Assembly: GCF_026072635.1 (NCBI RefSeq)
Contig: NZ_AP023081.1
Span: forward strand, 5,142,501 to 5,206,500
Origin: Pseudomonas solani
GTDB taxonomy: Bacteria > Pseudomonadota > Gammaproteobacteria > Pseudomonadales > Pseudomonadaceae
Length of the DNA: 64,000 nt
Reading direction: 5' to 3'
Position numbers and translations under genes: made by a program. Shown in pieces: positions 6,908 through 14,960 of the stretch. The notes below the pieces were generated by a model. It was not told the origin of the DNA. It was given only the letters and a program-made list of their open reading frames with translations, and did no database searches. Within the stretch, counting starts at the first letter, position 1. Every line of letters begins with the position of its first letter.

Positions 6908-8908
6908 TCAGAGGATGCGGCGACGGTCTTCGCGGGTGATCACCACAGTGGAAGAGCGCGGACGCTTGCCCGGGCCGTCGGGCCAGGCGCTGGTGAGGTT
7001 GGTGGGCGTCGAGCCTTCACCCGGGTGCTGGATGTTGACGAACAGGGTGCGGAAATCCGGCGTGGCGGCGATGCCGGTGACCTCGGCGCCCAGCGGGCCG
7101 ACCAGGAAGCGCTTGAGCTCGCCGGTGCGCGGGTCCGCCACCAGCATCTGGTTGTTGCCGAAGGGGCCGGCGGACAGCTGGCTGCCGCTCATGTCGGTCT
7201 GGATCCACAGGCGGCCGTCGTCGTCGAACCACAGGCCGTCGGGGCTGGCGAGGATGTTGCTGGCGTCCAGCGGCTTGCCGTTCGGGCCGCGGCTGTCGGT
7301 TTCCGGGCCGGCGAGCATGAACAGGTTCCAGGTGAAGGCCTTGCCGGCGTAGTCGCGGCTCTGTTCGCGCCAGCGGATGATGTGGCCGTAGGCGTTGGCC
7401 GGGCGCGGGTTGGGGGCGTCCGGGACGGTGCGCGCGGTGTTGTTGGTGAGGGTGAAGTACACCTCGCCGTTGTCCGGGTTCACTGCGCCCCATTCGGGGC
7501 GGTCCATCTTGGTGGCGCCGACCACGTCCGCCGCAAGGCGGGTGTTGATCAGCACGTCGCCCTGGTCGGCGAAGGCGACGCCGGCGGCGAGGCAGGCCTT
7601 GAGGAAGGACTTGTCGTTGATGTCCAGCGGCAGCCATTGGCCGCTGCCATCGGCATTGAAGCGCGCCACGTACAGGGTGCCTTCGTCCAGCAGGCGGCCG
7701 TTGCTGCGACCGGGGCGATAGGTGTCGCGACTGACGTATTTGTAGATGTACTCGTTCTGCGAGTCGTCGCCGGAGTAGCAGACCACCGGGCGGCCGGGTT
7801 TCACCGGAGCGAAGATCAGGCCTTCATGGGCGAAGCGGCCGAGGGCGGTGCGTTTCACCGGCACGGAATCGGGCTCGAAGGGGTCGATCTCGACGATCCA
7901 GCCGAACTGGTTCGGTTCGTTGCGGTAGTCGCCTTTGGCATCGGCGGCCTTGCGGGTGGCGTCGAAGCGCTCGAACTCGTCGCCGGGCAGGGTTTCCCAG
8001 CCGAAGCGGCTGCCGTTGCGCAGGCCGTAGCGCTTCAGTTCACGGGGCAGGTCGGTGTCGCGGGTGGAGAAGTAGCCGGCCCAGTTTTCCTCGCAGGTGA
8101 GGTAGGTGCCCCAGGGGGTGAAGCCGTTGGAGCAGTTGTTCTGGGTGCCGCGGGCCGCAGTGCCGTTGGGACTGTGGCGCGTTTGCAGGAGCTTGTTGCC
8201 GCGGGCCGGGCCGCTGATCTGCATGGGCGTGGCGGCGGTGATGCGGCGGTTGCGGCGGCTGGGCACCACGGTCCACTCGCCGCGCACGTCACGGCGGATT
8301 TCGACCACCGAAACGCCGTGGGCGTTGATCTCCTTGCGGACTTCTTCGGCGCTCGTGCGCTTGCCGTTTACCACGGTCGGGCCGTTGGGGTGCAGCAGCG
8401 GCGCGTCGATGTATTCGTGGTTGAGCACCAGCAGGCCGTGGTCGGAGCGCAGGCCCAGGCCGAGGCGGGTGTCGATGGGGAAGAAGTGCATGCCGTCATG
8501 GTGCATGCCGGTTTGCTCGGCCTGGTCGCGGGCGCTGTTGCTGGCGTCGTCGGCGAAGGCAGGGTAGCGGCCGGTGATGGGGGTGCCCCAGGGGATGAAG
8601 GGCGTGGCCTTGTAGCCGGGCGGCACGGTGATGGTGTCGGCACGACCAGCCGGGATGCCTTCGAAGCCGAGGCGACGGCGTGGCTTGAAGGGGAAGCCCA
8701 GCCCACGGGCTTCGCTCTGCCCGGCTTCGGCCTGGCCGGGCAGGGATACGCCGAGGAAGGCGAGGGCGCCCAGTGCGGCGCCACCGGCCAGAACGTTGCG
8801 GCGTTTAACCCCCTCGATCAGCTCGCTGATGTGAGGGTTGCTGGAAAGGTTGCTAGGCACTTCGTCGCCATTTCCAAAGAGGACGGCGTTCTCTTTTTCG
8901 TTATTCAA
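6908..8908 (-). CDS. phoX: PhoX-family alkaline phosphatase, Tat-exported
   Basis: The 666-residue protein fits the DUF839/PhoX family of calcium- and iron-dependent phosphatases that release phosphate from esters in the periplasm. An N-terminal twin-arginine signal is visible (KRRNVLAGGAALGALAFLG, about residues 35-53, then an Ala-rich cleavage site). The body shows family stretches such as NHEYID, NCSNGFTPWGTYLTCEENW and SPDGLWFDDDGRLWIQTD. The only suitable start is a TTG at 8908, with GGAG eight bases before it; no ATG precedes the Tat motif. The product is probably made under phosphate limitation: a possible Pho box lies at 8962-8979. It ends at its own terminator. Confidence 0.92.
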   Translation of the reverse strand: MNNEKENAVLFGNGDEVPSNLSSNPHISELIEGVKRRNVLAGGAALGALAFLGVSLPGQAEAGQSEARGLGFPFKPRRRLGFEGIPAGRADTITVPPGYKATPFIPWGTPITGRYPAFADDASNSARDQAEQTGMHHDGMHFFPIDTRLGLGLRSDHGLLVLNHEYIDAPLLHPNGPTVVNGKRTSAEEVRKEINAHGVSVVEIRRDVRGEWTVVPSRRNRRITAATPMQISGPARGNKLLQTRHSPNGTAARGTQNNCSNGFTPWGTYLTCEENWAGYFSTRDTDLPRELKRYGLRNGSRFGWETLPGDEFERFDATRKAADAKGDYRNEPNQFGWIVEIDPFEPDSVPVKRTALGRFAHEGLIFAPVKPGRPVVCYSGDDSQNEYIYKYVSRDTYRPGRSNGRLLDEGTLYVARFNADGSGQWLPLDINDKSFLKACLAAGVAFADQGDVLINTRLAADVVGATKMDRPEWGAVNPDNGEVYFTLTNNTARTVPDAPNPRPANAYGHIIRWREQSRDYAGKAFTWNLFMLAGPETDSRGPNGKPLDASNILASPDGLWFDDDGRLWIQTDMSGSQLSAGPFGNNQMLVADPRTGELKRFLVGPLGAEVTGIAATPDFRTLFVNIQHPGEGSTPTNLTSAWPDGPGKRPRSSTVVITREDRRRIL

Positions 8909-8961
8909 GGCTTTGTCTCCATACAGGCGAATCGACGGAGACTCGACGCTACGGCCTCAAG

Positions 8962-8979
8962 GCGACGGAACTGTGACAG
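8962..8979 (-). promoter_or_regulatory. Possible PhoB (Pho) box before phoX
   Basis: On the minus strand CTGTCAC-AGTT-CCGTCGC resembles two 7-bp Pho half-sites spaced by 4 bp (consensus CTGTCAT-N4-CTGTCAT). The first half matches at 6 of 7 bases and the second at only 4. It lies 54 bp upstream of the phoX start, a sensible place. Confidence 0.4.
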
Positions 8980-9023
8980 TGGGATGGGTGTGATGCCTTA
9001 TGTGCTGCAGTCCACAAAATGTT

Positions 9024-9626
9024 TCAGTGGGTACCCGACGGTGCAGTGGGCGGCTGGATTGCGAAGATCAGCGCGCCGCCCTGAAGCGCTTCGATCGCCT
9101 GGTCGCGATCAGCGGCGGCCAGCACCAGGCAGCCGAAACTGCGCCCGGCCACGCCGTGCTGGCGGATGAAGCGATCCTCCATGTAGTCCATGGCGTGGAT
9201 GACGATGGCGCGCTCCATGGCCTTGTCGTTGCTCGGGTCCAGCCCCGTCAGCCGCATCGACAGCCCGTGCCCGGGTTGCCGGCTCTGGTAGACCTCGCCC
9301 GTGCGGTAGGTGCCCAGCGAGGAGGCTCGGCTTTCGGACTCGTTGGAGAAGCGCTCGGCGTAGCCGTCATGGTCGGCATCCGAGCCTTTGCCATGGGCGA
9401 CGCGGTAGCTGGCCAGCAGGGCGTGGCTGCGGCTGTCGTATAGCAGGAAGCGTTTCTGGTCCGAGCGCTGGGAATAGTCGACCACGGCGAAGCGCGGGTG
9501 CTCGTTCTGCTGCAGGCGCTGGAGGATCGGCTGGAGGGCGTCCGCCGGGAAGCGTTGCTCCAGGTCGCCGGCATGGGTGAGGAGGGGAAGCAGGGCCAGC
9601 AGGCTGGTGACGAGCGTTTGGAGCAT
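9024..9626 (-). CDS. Murein L,D-transpeptidase catalytic-domain family protein
   Basis: The 200-residue protein has a signal peptide (about residues 1-19) and then a YkuD_2-type domain. The expected catalytic set is visible: His144 in VIHAMDY, His157 and Cys166 in HGVAGRSFGCLVL. The family is related to L,D-transpeptidases that link or anchor peptidoglycan, but enzymatic proof for this subfamily is limited. It lies upstream of phoX on the same strand with a 115-bp gap that carries the possible Pho box, so the two are probably separately controlled. Function in the periplasm is inferred. Confidence 0.8.
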   Translation of the reverse strand: MLQTLVTSLLALLPLLTHAGDLEQRFPADALQPILQRLQQNEHPRFAVVDYSQRSDQKRFLLYDSRSHALLASYRVAHGKGSDADHDGYAERFSNESESRASSLGTYRTGEVYQSRQPGHGLSMRLTGLDPSNDKAMERAIVIHAMDYMEDRFIRQHGVAGRSFGCLVLAAADRDQAIEALQGGALIFAIQPPTAPSGTH

Positions 9627-9710
9627 GGGCTGGAGACCTTGGGCTGTTGGTCAGAGGTAAGTTCAGACGCGGCGCTGACGCAAGATGTTCCCGGGTGGCG
9701 GGCGGGGCAT

Positions 9711-9738
9711 AAAAAAAGCCCCGGCATCGCTGCCAGGG
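9711..9738 (-). terminator. Rho-independent terminator of aceA
   Basis: On the minus strand a 9-bp stem GCCCTGGCA/TGCCGGGGC (one G-T pair) with loop GCGA is followed by seven T residues. It lies about 50 bp after the aceA stop. Confidence 0.88.
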
Positions 9739-9787
9739 CCTTGAGGCATCCAGCCGGCCCGAAGGCCGTGCTGGTGAACAGTTCCTA

Positions 9788-11383
9788 TTAGTGGAACTGG
9801 TTCATGGTGTTGTCTTTACCGCTTGCTTTCAGAGCCGCTTCGCCAGCGAAGTACTCTTTGTGGTTGTCGCCGATGTCGGAGCCAGCCATGTTCTGGTGCT
9901 TGACGCAGGCGATGCCCTGACGCAGTTCCTGACGCTGTACGCCTTTGACGTAGGCCAGCATGCCCTGGTCGGCGAAGTACCCTTTGGCCAGGTTGTCGGT
10001 GGACAGCGCGGCGGTGTGGTAGGTCGGCAGGGTGATCAGGTGGTGGAAGATGCCGGCGTGAGCCGAACCGTCGCGCTGGAAGGTACGGATCTTCTCGTCT
10101 GCAACCTGGGCCAGTTCGGTTTCGTCGTACTCGACGGCCATCAGTTTGGCGCGGTCGTAGGCGGAAACGTCTTTGCCTTCGGCAGCGAATGCATCGAACA
10201 CTTGCTGACGGAAGTTCAGGGTCCAGTTGAAGGACGGGCTGTTGTTGTAAACCAGCTTGGCGTTCGGGATCACCTGACGGATGCGGTCAACCATGGCCTT
10301 GATCTGGCCAACGTGCGGTTTCTCGGTTTCGATCCACAGCAGGTCGGCGCCGTTCTGCAGGCTGGTGATGCAGTCCAGTACGCAGCGGTCTTCGCCGGTG
10401 CCAGCGCGGAACTGGAACAGGTTGGACGGCAGGCGCTTGGGACGCAGCAGCTTGCCTTCGCGGTTGATCACCACGTCGCCGTTCTGCAGGTCGGAAGCGG
10501 AGATTTCTTCGCAATCCAGGAAGGAGTTGTACTGGTCGCCCAGGTCGCCGGCTTGCTTGGTAACGGCGATCTGCTTGGTCAGGCCGGCACCCAGGGAGTC
10601 GGTACGGGCAACGATCACGCCGTCGTCAACGCCCAGCTCGAGGAAGGCGTAGCGAACTGCGTTGATCTTGGCGAGGAAGTCTTCGTGCGGAACGGTCACT
10701 TTGCCGTCCTGGTGGCCGCACTGCTTCTCGTCGGAAACTTGGTTCTCGATCTGGATGCAGCAAGCACCGGCTTCGATCATTTTCTTGGCCAGCAGGTAGG
10801 TGGCTTCCGGGTTACCGAAGCCAGCGTCGATGTCGGCGATGATCGGAACGACGTGGGTTTCGTAACCGTCGATCTGAGCCTGGATCTCGTCGGCCTTGAC
10901 CTTGTCGCCAGCGGCGCGGGCAGCGTCCAGGGCGGTGAAGAGCAGGTCCAGCTCACGGGCATCAGCCTGGCGCAGGAAGGTGTACAGCTCTTCGATCAGG
11001 CCGGAAACGGCGGTTTTCTCGTGCATCGACTGGTCCGGCAGCGGGCCGAAGTCGGAGCGCAGGGCAGCGACCATCCAGCCGGACAGGTAGAGGTAGCGCT
11101 TGTTGGTGGTCTTCAGGTGCTTCTTGATGGAGATCAGCTTTTGCTGACCGATGAAGCCGTGCCAGCAGCCCAGGGACTGGGTGTAGACGGAGGCGTCGGC
11201 GTCGTACTCGGCCATGTCCTTGCGCATGATGGCCGCGGTGTATTTGGCGATGTCCAGACCGGTCTTGAAGCGGTTCTGGGCGCGCATACGGGCGACGGAT
11301 TCCGGGTTGATAGCGCTCCAGCTGTTGCCTGCGGCTTCTTTCAGAGCGGCAACTGCCTTGATGTCGTTTTGATATGCGGACAT
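9788..11383 (-). CDS. aceA: Isocitrate lyase
   Basis: Isocitrate lyase splits isocitrate to glyoxylate and succinate, the first step of the glyoxylate shunt used on acetate and fatty acids. The catalytic cysteine is Cys222 in KQCGH (residues 220-224; the family motif is KKCGH, so Lys is replaced by Gln at the second position). The protein is 531 residues, the long form found in Pseudomonas. The frame opens at a TTG two codons earlier, but the ATG at 11383 gives the usual MSAYQNDI start. It is monocistronic: a 488-bp leader region precedes it and a terminator follows. It competes with Icd (18998) for isocitrate. Confidence 0.97.
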   Translation of the reverse strand: MSAYQNDIKAVAALKEAAGNSWSAINPESVARMRAQNRFKTGLDIAKYTAAIMRKDMAEYDADASVYTQSLGCWHGFIGQQKLISIKKHLKTTNKRYLYLSGWMVAALRSDFGPLPDQSMHEKTAVSGLIEELYTFLRQADARELDLLFTALDAARAAGDKVKADEIQAQIDGYETHVVPIIADIDAGFGNPEATYLLAKKMIEAGACCIQIENQVSDEKQCGHQDGKVTVPHEDFLAKINAVRYAFLELGVDDGVIVARTDSLGAGLTKQIAVTKQAGDLGDQYNSFLDCEEISASDLQNGDVVINREGKLLRPKRLPSNLFQFRAGTGEDRCVLDCITSLQNGADLLWIETEKPHVGQIKAMVDRIRQVIPNAKLVYNNSPSFNWTLNFRQQVFDAFAAEGKDVSAYDRAKLMAVEYDETELAQVADEKIRTFQRDGSAHAGIFHHLITLPTYHTAALSTDNLAKGYFADQGMLAYVKGVQRQELRQGIACVKHQNMAGSDIGDNHKEYFAGEAALKASGKDNTMNQFH

Positions 11384-11871
11384 GGTCAATCCTTCAAATG
11401 TGTTTGGTTGAGCACCGACTTCCCCCTGTGAGCCTTGGAAGGCAACACGGGTAGCTCACAACAGAACGCCGAGAATGTGACCGGTACGAGTAGGACACTC
11501 GAGAGGAGGGGTGACGATACGAGCGGCACGGATGACTTCGCTGCCCATTCCGGATGCGCTTTCGGCTCGTGGATGCCTCGGGCGTATCTGGTTCGGTTGG
11601 ATCGTCGATCTGGCTGCTGCGCTAAACGCTTCCCCGTCCCTCAGGACAACTTCGTTCCAGTCGCAACCTCGTCGAACGGCCTTGTGGGCTGTAACAACAC
11701 GGGACGGCTCGAAGGTATTGAGCGCGGCCCGGGAGCCCGTTTCAGGGCCCCTGGTTAGCGGGAGCGGGGCCATGATGCGCTTCAAACAAGTGTTCGTCAA
11801 ACGTTTTGTAGTGATTTTTTGGCACTACTACATAAGTCTTAAGAACGACCGAGTGGTCAGGGAAAGGGGGC
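11384..11871. other. Intergenic region upstream of aceA
   Basis: This 488-bp region carries the aceA promoter (minus) and follows the upstream minus-strand gene at 11872. The right third (11780-11870) is A/T-rich and holds an inverted repeat GTAGTG/CACTAC at 11808-11828 inside a larger TGTAG...CTACA arrangement. Several short overlapping frames are open but none has a ribosome site or recognisable product. I see no RNA gene here. Confidence 0.5.
11807..11832. promoter_or_regulatory. Split inverted repeat before aceA, possible RpiR-family operator
   Basis: TGTAG (11807-11811) and CTACA (11828-11832) face each other across 16 bases. Inside them GTAGTG and CACTAC form a perfect 6-bp inverted repeat with a 9-base gap. 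The same TGTAG/CTACA half-sites occur as tight 15-bp palindromes before icd. I recall that the Pseudomonas RpiR-family regulator RccR controls aceA through sites with TGTAGT/ACTACA arms; that assignment was not checked. Confidence 0.45.
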
Positions 11872-12681
11872 TCAGTCGAGGCTCTCGACCTTCAGGCGCA
11901 TGGTCATGTTTTCGCTGCCCTGGGTGCTGCGTTGGCGGAGGAAACCGCTGTCGTCGGACTGGCTGGATTCGTTGACGCCGCCCACTGTGATCCATTCGCC
12001 GAGGCGGCCGCTGACGCGGGTGTCGGTGCTCTGTACGTCGATCACGCCGGGTTGGGATTGGCTCAGCCGATCGCGGTTGCTGCTGATGGCGACGTGGACG
12101 ATGTCGCCGGTGATGCTGGCGGTGACATAGAAGCCCCGGGTCACGTTGCGGTACTCGGTGTTGCTATAGACCTGGCCGTAAGGGCCGGTGCTGGCGGTGG
12201 TGATGGGGACGCTCTGGCCGACCTGGATCAGTGCCGGGTAGCCCTCGCTGGCCTGCACCTGCTGCACGCCGCCGCCACGGGTGTCGGTGCTGCGGCGGAT
12301 GATGCGCACCTGGTCGCGCCCGCGCACTTCACCGCGCCCGGCTTCGATGTCGACGCCGCCGACGCTGGCCGAGCCGTTGACCGCGTAGCCGCGATCGTCC
12401 TGGTAGTTGCTGTCGCTGGTGTCCACGGAAATCAGCAGGCGCTTGGGTGCAGTGTCGAGCTGGCCCAGCACCGTGCGCAGTTCCTGGATCTTCGCCGGCT
12501 CGGCGTTGACGATCAGCTGGTTGCCGTAGGCGCTGACGCGGCCTTCGTTGCCGAGTACCGACTGCACCACGGGCATCACGTCTTCGGCGGTGCGGTAGTT
12601 GAGCGGGATGACCTCGGTGGCTGCCTGGAGCGGCAGGCTCAGGGCAAGGAGCAGGGCGGCGAGGAGCGCGCGTGGGGTCAT
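11872..12681 (-). CDS. Secretin N-domain-containing exported protein, no secretin barrel
   Basis: The 269-residue protein has a signal peptide (about residues 1-20, ending LQA-ATE). A secretin N-domain-like segment follows (about 22-85: VIPLNYRTAEDVMPVVQSVL, then NQLIVNAEPAKIQELRTVL), ending in the LDTAPKRLLI turn seen before secretin barrels. The remaining part is beta-rich and resembles the start of a secretin core, but the protein is far too short to form a pore. It probably acts in the periplasm as a soluble relative of type II/IV secretins; the partner is unknown. Its ATG overlaps the stop of the upstream gene (ATGA), so it is coupled to the DUF7931-type gene. Confidence 0.7.
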   Translation of the reverse strand: MTPRALLAALLLALSLPLQAATEVIPLNYRTAEDVMPVVQSVLGNEGRVSAYGNQLIVNAEPAKIQELRTVLGQLDTAPKRLLISVDTSDSNYQDDRGYAVNGSASVGGVDIEAGRGEVRGRDQVRIIRRSTDTRGGGVQQVQASEGYPALIQVGQSVPITTASTGPYGQVYSNTEYRNVTRGFYVTASITGDIVHVAISSNRDRLSQSQPGVIDVQSTDTRVSGRLGEWITVGGVNESSQSDDSGFLRQRSTQGSENMTMRLKVESLD

Positions 12682-13307
12682 AGCAGGAAACTCCGCAGGT
12701 CGGGGTCACTGACGCTCTGTTCCCAGGCCTGGTCGAACTGGGCCTGGCGCAGGCGGCAGCGCCCGGGGTCGTTGTACAGAGCGTAGCCGGAGAAGCTGTC
12801 CGGTTCAGGGCGCAGCAGCAGGCCGCGGTCGTCCGCCAGCAGGTAGGCGCATTCTTCGTTGGGATGGTCGGGGTTGAGCTTGCGGATCTGGCTGTTGCTG
12901 GAGAGGCGGCGCACCAGGTTGAGCAGGCGATGGCCTTCCTTCACCGGGCGGGTGACGTCGCGCACCAGGATGCGCAGGCGGTTGCGCGGGTTGGCCAGGA
13001 GGAAGCGGGTGCAGGCGTCCTGGATGCTGCTGTGGTGGTAGAGCCAGGCTTCGAGGTCCGGCGTGTAGAGGCACAGGCTGCGCTGCGCCTGTTGCAGCAG
13101 GGCGAGGGCGTGGGGGCGGGCGTCTTCGGGCTTGGCGAAGCGCTGCAGGTCGCCGTGCTCGCCAAGGGTGAAGGGCGCGGGCTCCCAGGGGGCGGGCTCG
13201 CGAAGGTCCGGCACCGGGTTATGGACCTCGAAACGCCCCGGTGACTGGAATTCGATGGCCGGCAATTCGGTCTCGGGTTCTTGGTTTTCCGGGGCGTTGG
13301 GTTCCAT
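12678..13307 (-). CDS. DUF7931-type protein with phospholipase-D-like region
   Basis: The 209-residue cytosolic-looking protein has an acidic, proline-rich N-terminus (about 1-60). A domain follows that contains LCLYTPDLEAWLYHHSSIQDAC and RLRILVRDVTRPVKEGHRLL, reminiscent of one half of a phospholipase D fold, and then a region ending FDQAWEQSVSDPDLRSF. A complete HxKxxxxD catalytic motif is not visible, so nuclease or lipase activity should not be assumed. The group is usually found beside a GNAT acetyltransferase gene, as here (13316, 8 bp upstream). It is translationally coupled to the secretin-N gene. Function is unknown. Confidence 0.6.
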   Translation of the reverse strand: MEPNAPENQEPETELPAIEFQSPGRFEVHNPVPDLREPAPWEPAPFTLGEHGDLQRFAKPEDARPHALALLQQAQRSLCLYTPDLEAWLYHHSSIQDACTRFLLANPRNRLRILVRDVTRPVKEGHRLLNLVRRLSSNSQIRKLNPDHPNEECAYLLADDRGLLLRPEPDSFSGYALYNDPGRCRLRQAQFDQAWEQSVSDPDLRSFLL

Positions 13308-13315
13308 GTCGACCT

Positions 13316-13741
13316 CTACTGGCTGTCGCGCACCATGTCCACGTGAGGGATGCCGGCTTCGAGGAACTCGCCGCTGACGACGCGGAAGCCGTGGCGTTCA
13401 TAGAACGGGGTGGCGTGTACCTGGGCGGAGAGCATCTGCTGTTTGAGGCCGCGACGTTCCGCTTCGGCGATCACCGCGTCCAGCAGGCGATCGCCGACCC
13501 GCAGGCCACGCCAGTCCTTGAGCACCGAGACGCGGCCGATATGGCCGTCGGGCAGCAGGCGTGCGGTGCCGATGGCGTAGTCATGCTCGAGGGCGAGGAA
13601 ATGGACCGCGTCGACGTCTTCCGCATCCCATTCCTGCTCCGGTGCCACCGCCTGCTCGGCGATGAACACGGCTTCACGGATGCGGCGCAGGTCGGCATTG
13701 TCCTTCTGCCAATCGGCGATGCGGACGTGTATCTCACTCAT
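13316..13741 (-). CDS. GNAT-family N-acetyltransferase
   Basis: The 141-residue protein is a compact GNAT: an N-terminal helix pair, strands with FLALEHDYAIGTARLLPDG, the acetyl-CoA site VLKDWRGLRVGDRLLDAVI (motif A, R-x-x-G-x-G-like), and the closing HATPFYERHGFRVVSGEF segment. It resembles the ElaA/YjcF type that acts on small amines or protein N-termini; the substrate is unknown. A TTG lies two codons upstream, but the ATG at 13741 is preferred. It overlaps the 3' end of roxA by 8 bp, so it is coupled to it. Confidence 0.85.
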   Translation of the reverse strand: MSEIHVRIADWQKDNADLRRIREAVFIAEQAVAPEQEWDAEDVDAVHFLALEHDYAIGTARLLPDGHIGRVSVLKDWRGLRVGDRLLDAVIAEAERRGLKQQMLSAQVHATPFYERHGFRVVSGEFLEAGIPHVDMVRDSQ

Positions 13742-14900
13742 CGGCAAACTCCAGACTTCCTTGCTTGATCAGTTCCCACAGAAGCTTACGCCCGTCCTCG
13801 TCCGCCAGCCATTGGCCGAGGTTGTCGATGTGCAGCGCGTCGCTGGCGCAGACCAGTTTCAGCAGCTCGCGCAGGCTGCTGGGCAGCAGGCGGCTCTGGC
13901 CGCTGGCGAACAGCATCAGGCCGATATCCATTTCGGACCAGGCCATGCGGGCGCTGGGGTTGCGGATCAGTACCGCGCCGTCTTCAAGGGCGCCGACGAA
14001 TTCGTCTTCGTCCACTTCGGTGCCGGCGACCAGTTCGGGGTAGCGCGGCTCGGTCATGAACTGGCCGAACCAGGTCAGCAGCAGGCGTTCATCGCTCATG
14101 TGCTCGGCCAGCAGCGCCTTGAGGCGGTCGAGGGAGTCCTGCTGGATCTGGTGCGGGTCGCTGACCGGGGTGATGTCGGCGTCGTTGTAGCGCTCTTCGT
14201 CCGGAATGAACTGGGCGAGGAAGTCGGTGAAATGGGTCAGTACTTCGGCGGCGCTGGGGGCGCGGAAGCCGACCGAGTAGGTCATGCAGTCATCTTCGGC
14301 GATGCCGAAGTGGGCCAGGCGCGGCGGCAGGTAGAGCATGTCGCCCGGTTCCAGTACCCACTCATCGGTACCGTGGAATTCGGCGAGGATGCGCAGATCG
14401 GCGTGGGGCAGCAGCGGGCTGTCGGTGTCGCACATCTGGCCGATCTTCCAGCGGCGCTGGCCGTGGGCCTGGAGCAGGAAGACGTCGTAGTTGTCGTAGT
14501 GCGGGCCGACGCCGCCACCGGGCGCGGCGAAGCTGACCATGATGTCGTCGATGCGCCAGCTCGGCAGGAAGCGGAAGTGCTCCAGCAGCTCGGCGACCTC
14601 CGGGACGAACTGGTCGACGGACTGGACGAGGAGGGTCCATTCCTTTTCCGGCAGGTCCTGGTAGGTGTCTTCGGCGAAGGGGCCGCGACGCAGCTCCCAG
14701 GGGCGCTCGCCATGTTCGATCACCAGGCGCGATTCGACTTCCTCTTCCAGGGAGAGGCCGGCCAGCTCGTCGGGCGAGATGGGGCTTTCATAGCCCGGGA
14801 TGGCCTGGCGGATCAGCAGCGGCTTCTTCTGCCAGTAGTCGCGGAGGAATTCACGGGCGGAGATGCCGCCGAGGATTTGCAGGGGGAGATCGGAAGTCAT
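13734..14900 (-). CDS. roxA: Ribosomal protein L16 arginine 3-hydroxylase (YcfD/RoxA)
   Basis: This 388-residue JmjC/cupin oxygenase hydroxylates an arginine of ribosomal protein L16 using Fe(II), oxygen and 2-oxoglutarate. The iron triad is visible as His134-x-Asp136 (GPHYDNYDVFLLQ) and His197 (LPPRLAHFGIAED), matching the spacing of E. coli YcfD. A C-terminal dimerisation and winged-helix part of about 150 residues follows. It is the first gene of a four-gene overlapping run with the GNAT, DUF7931-type and secretin-N genes, and is separated from purB by a terminator. Oxygen dependence of growth could be sensed through it. Confidence 0.93.
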   Translation of the reverse strand: MTSDLPLQILGGISAREFLRDYWQKKPLLIRQAIPGYESPISPDELAGLSLEEEVESRLVIEHGERPWELRRGPFAEDTYQDLPEKEWTLLVQSVDQFVPEVAELLEHFRFLPSWRIDDIMVSFAAPGGGVGPHYDNYDVFLLQAHGQRRWKIGQMCDTDSPLLPHADLRILAEFHGTDEWVLEPGDMLYLPPRLAHFGIAEDDCMTYSVGFRAPSAAEVLTHFTDFLAQFIPDEERYNDADITPVSDPHQIQQDSLDRLKALLAEHMSDERLLLTWFGQFMTEPRYPELVAGTEVDEDEFVGALEDGAVLIRNPSARMAWSEMDIGLMLFASGQSRLLPSSLRELLKLVCASDALHIDNLGQWLADEDGRKLLWELIKQGSLEFADE

Positions 14901-14913
14901 GGCGGAACCTTTG

Positions 14914-14941
14914 AAATAAAAACGCCCGGCACAGCCGGGCG
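14914..14941 (-). terminator. Rho-independent terminator of purB
   Basis: On the minus strand a perfect 8-bp stem CGCCCGGC/GCCGGGCG with loop TGT is followed by TTTTTATTT. It lies about 20 bp after the purB stop and just before roxA. Confidence 0.9.
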
Positions 14942-14960
14942 TGCAAGGGGGCGATAGCCG

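Noticed and set aside
6737..9169. 810-codon plus-strand frame opposite phoX
   Set aside because: Shadow of the phoX codons; low-complexity Val/Ala/Gly composition and no ribosome site or domain.
11456..11800. Possible 114-codon gene upstream of aceA
   Set aside because: No ribosome site, no motif, and frames open on both strands in the same GC-rich stretch; more likely leader DNA.
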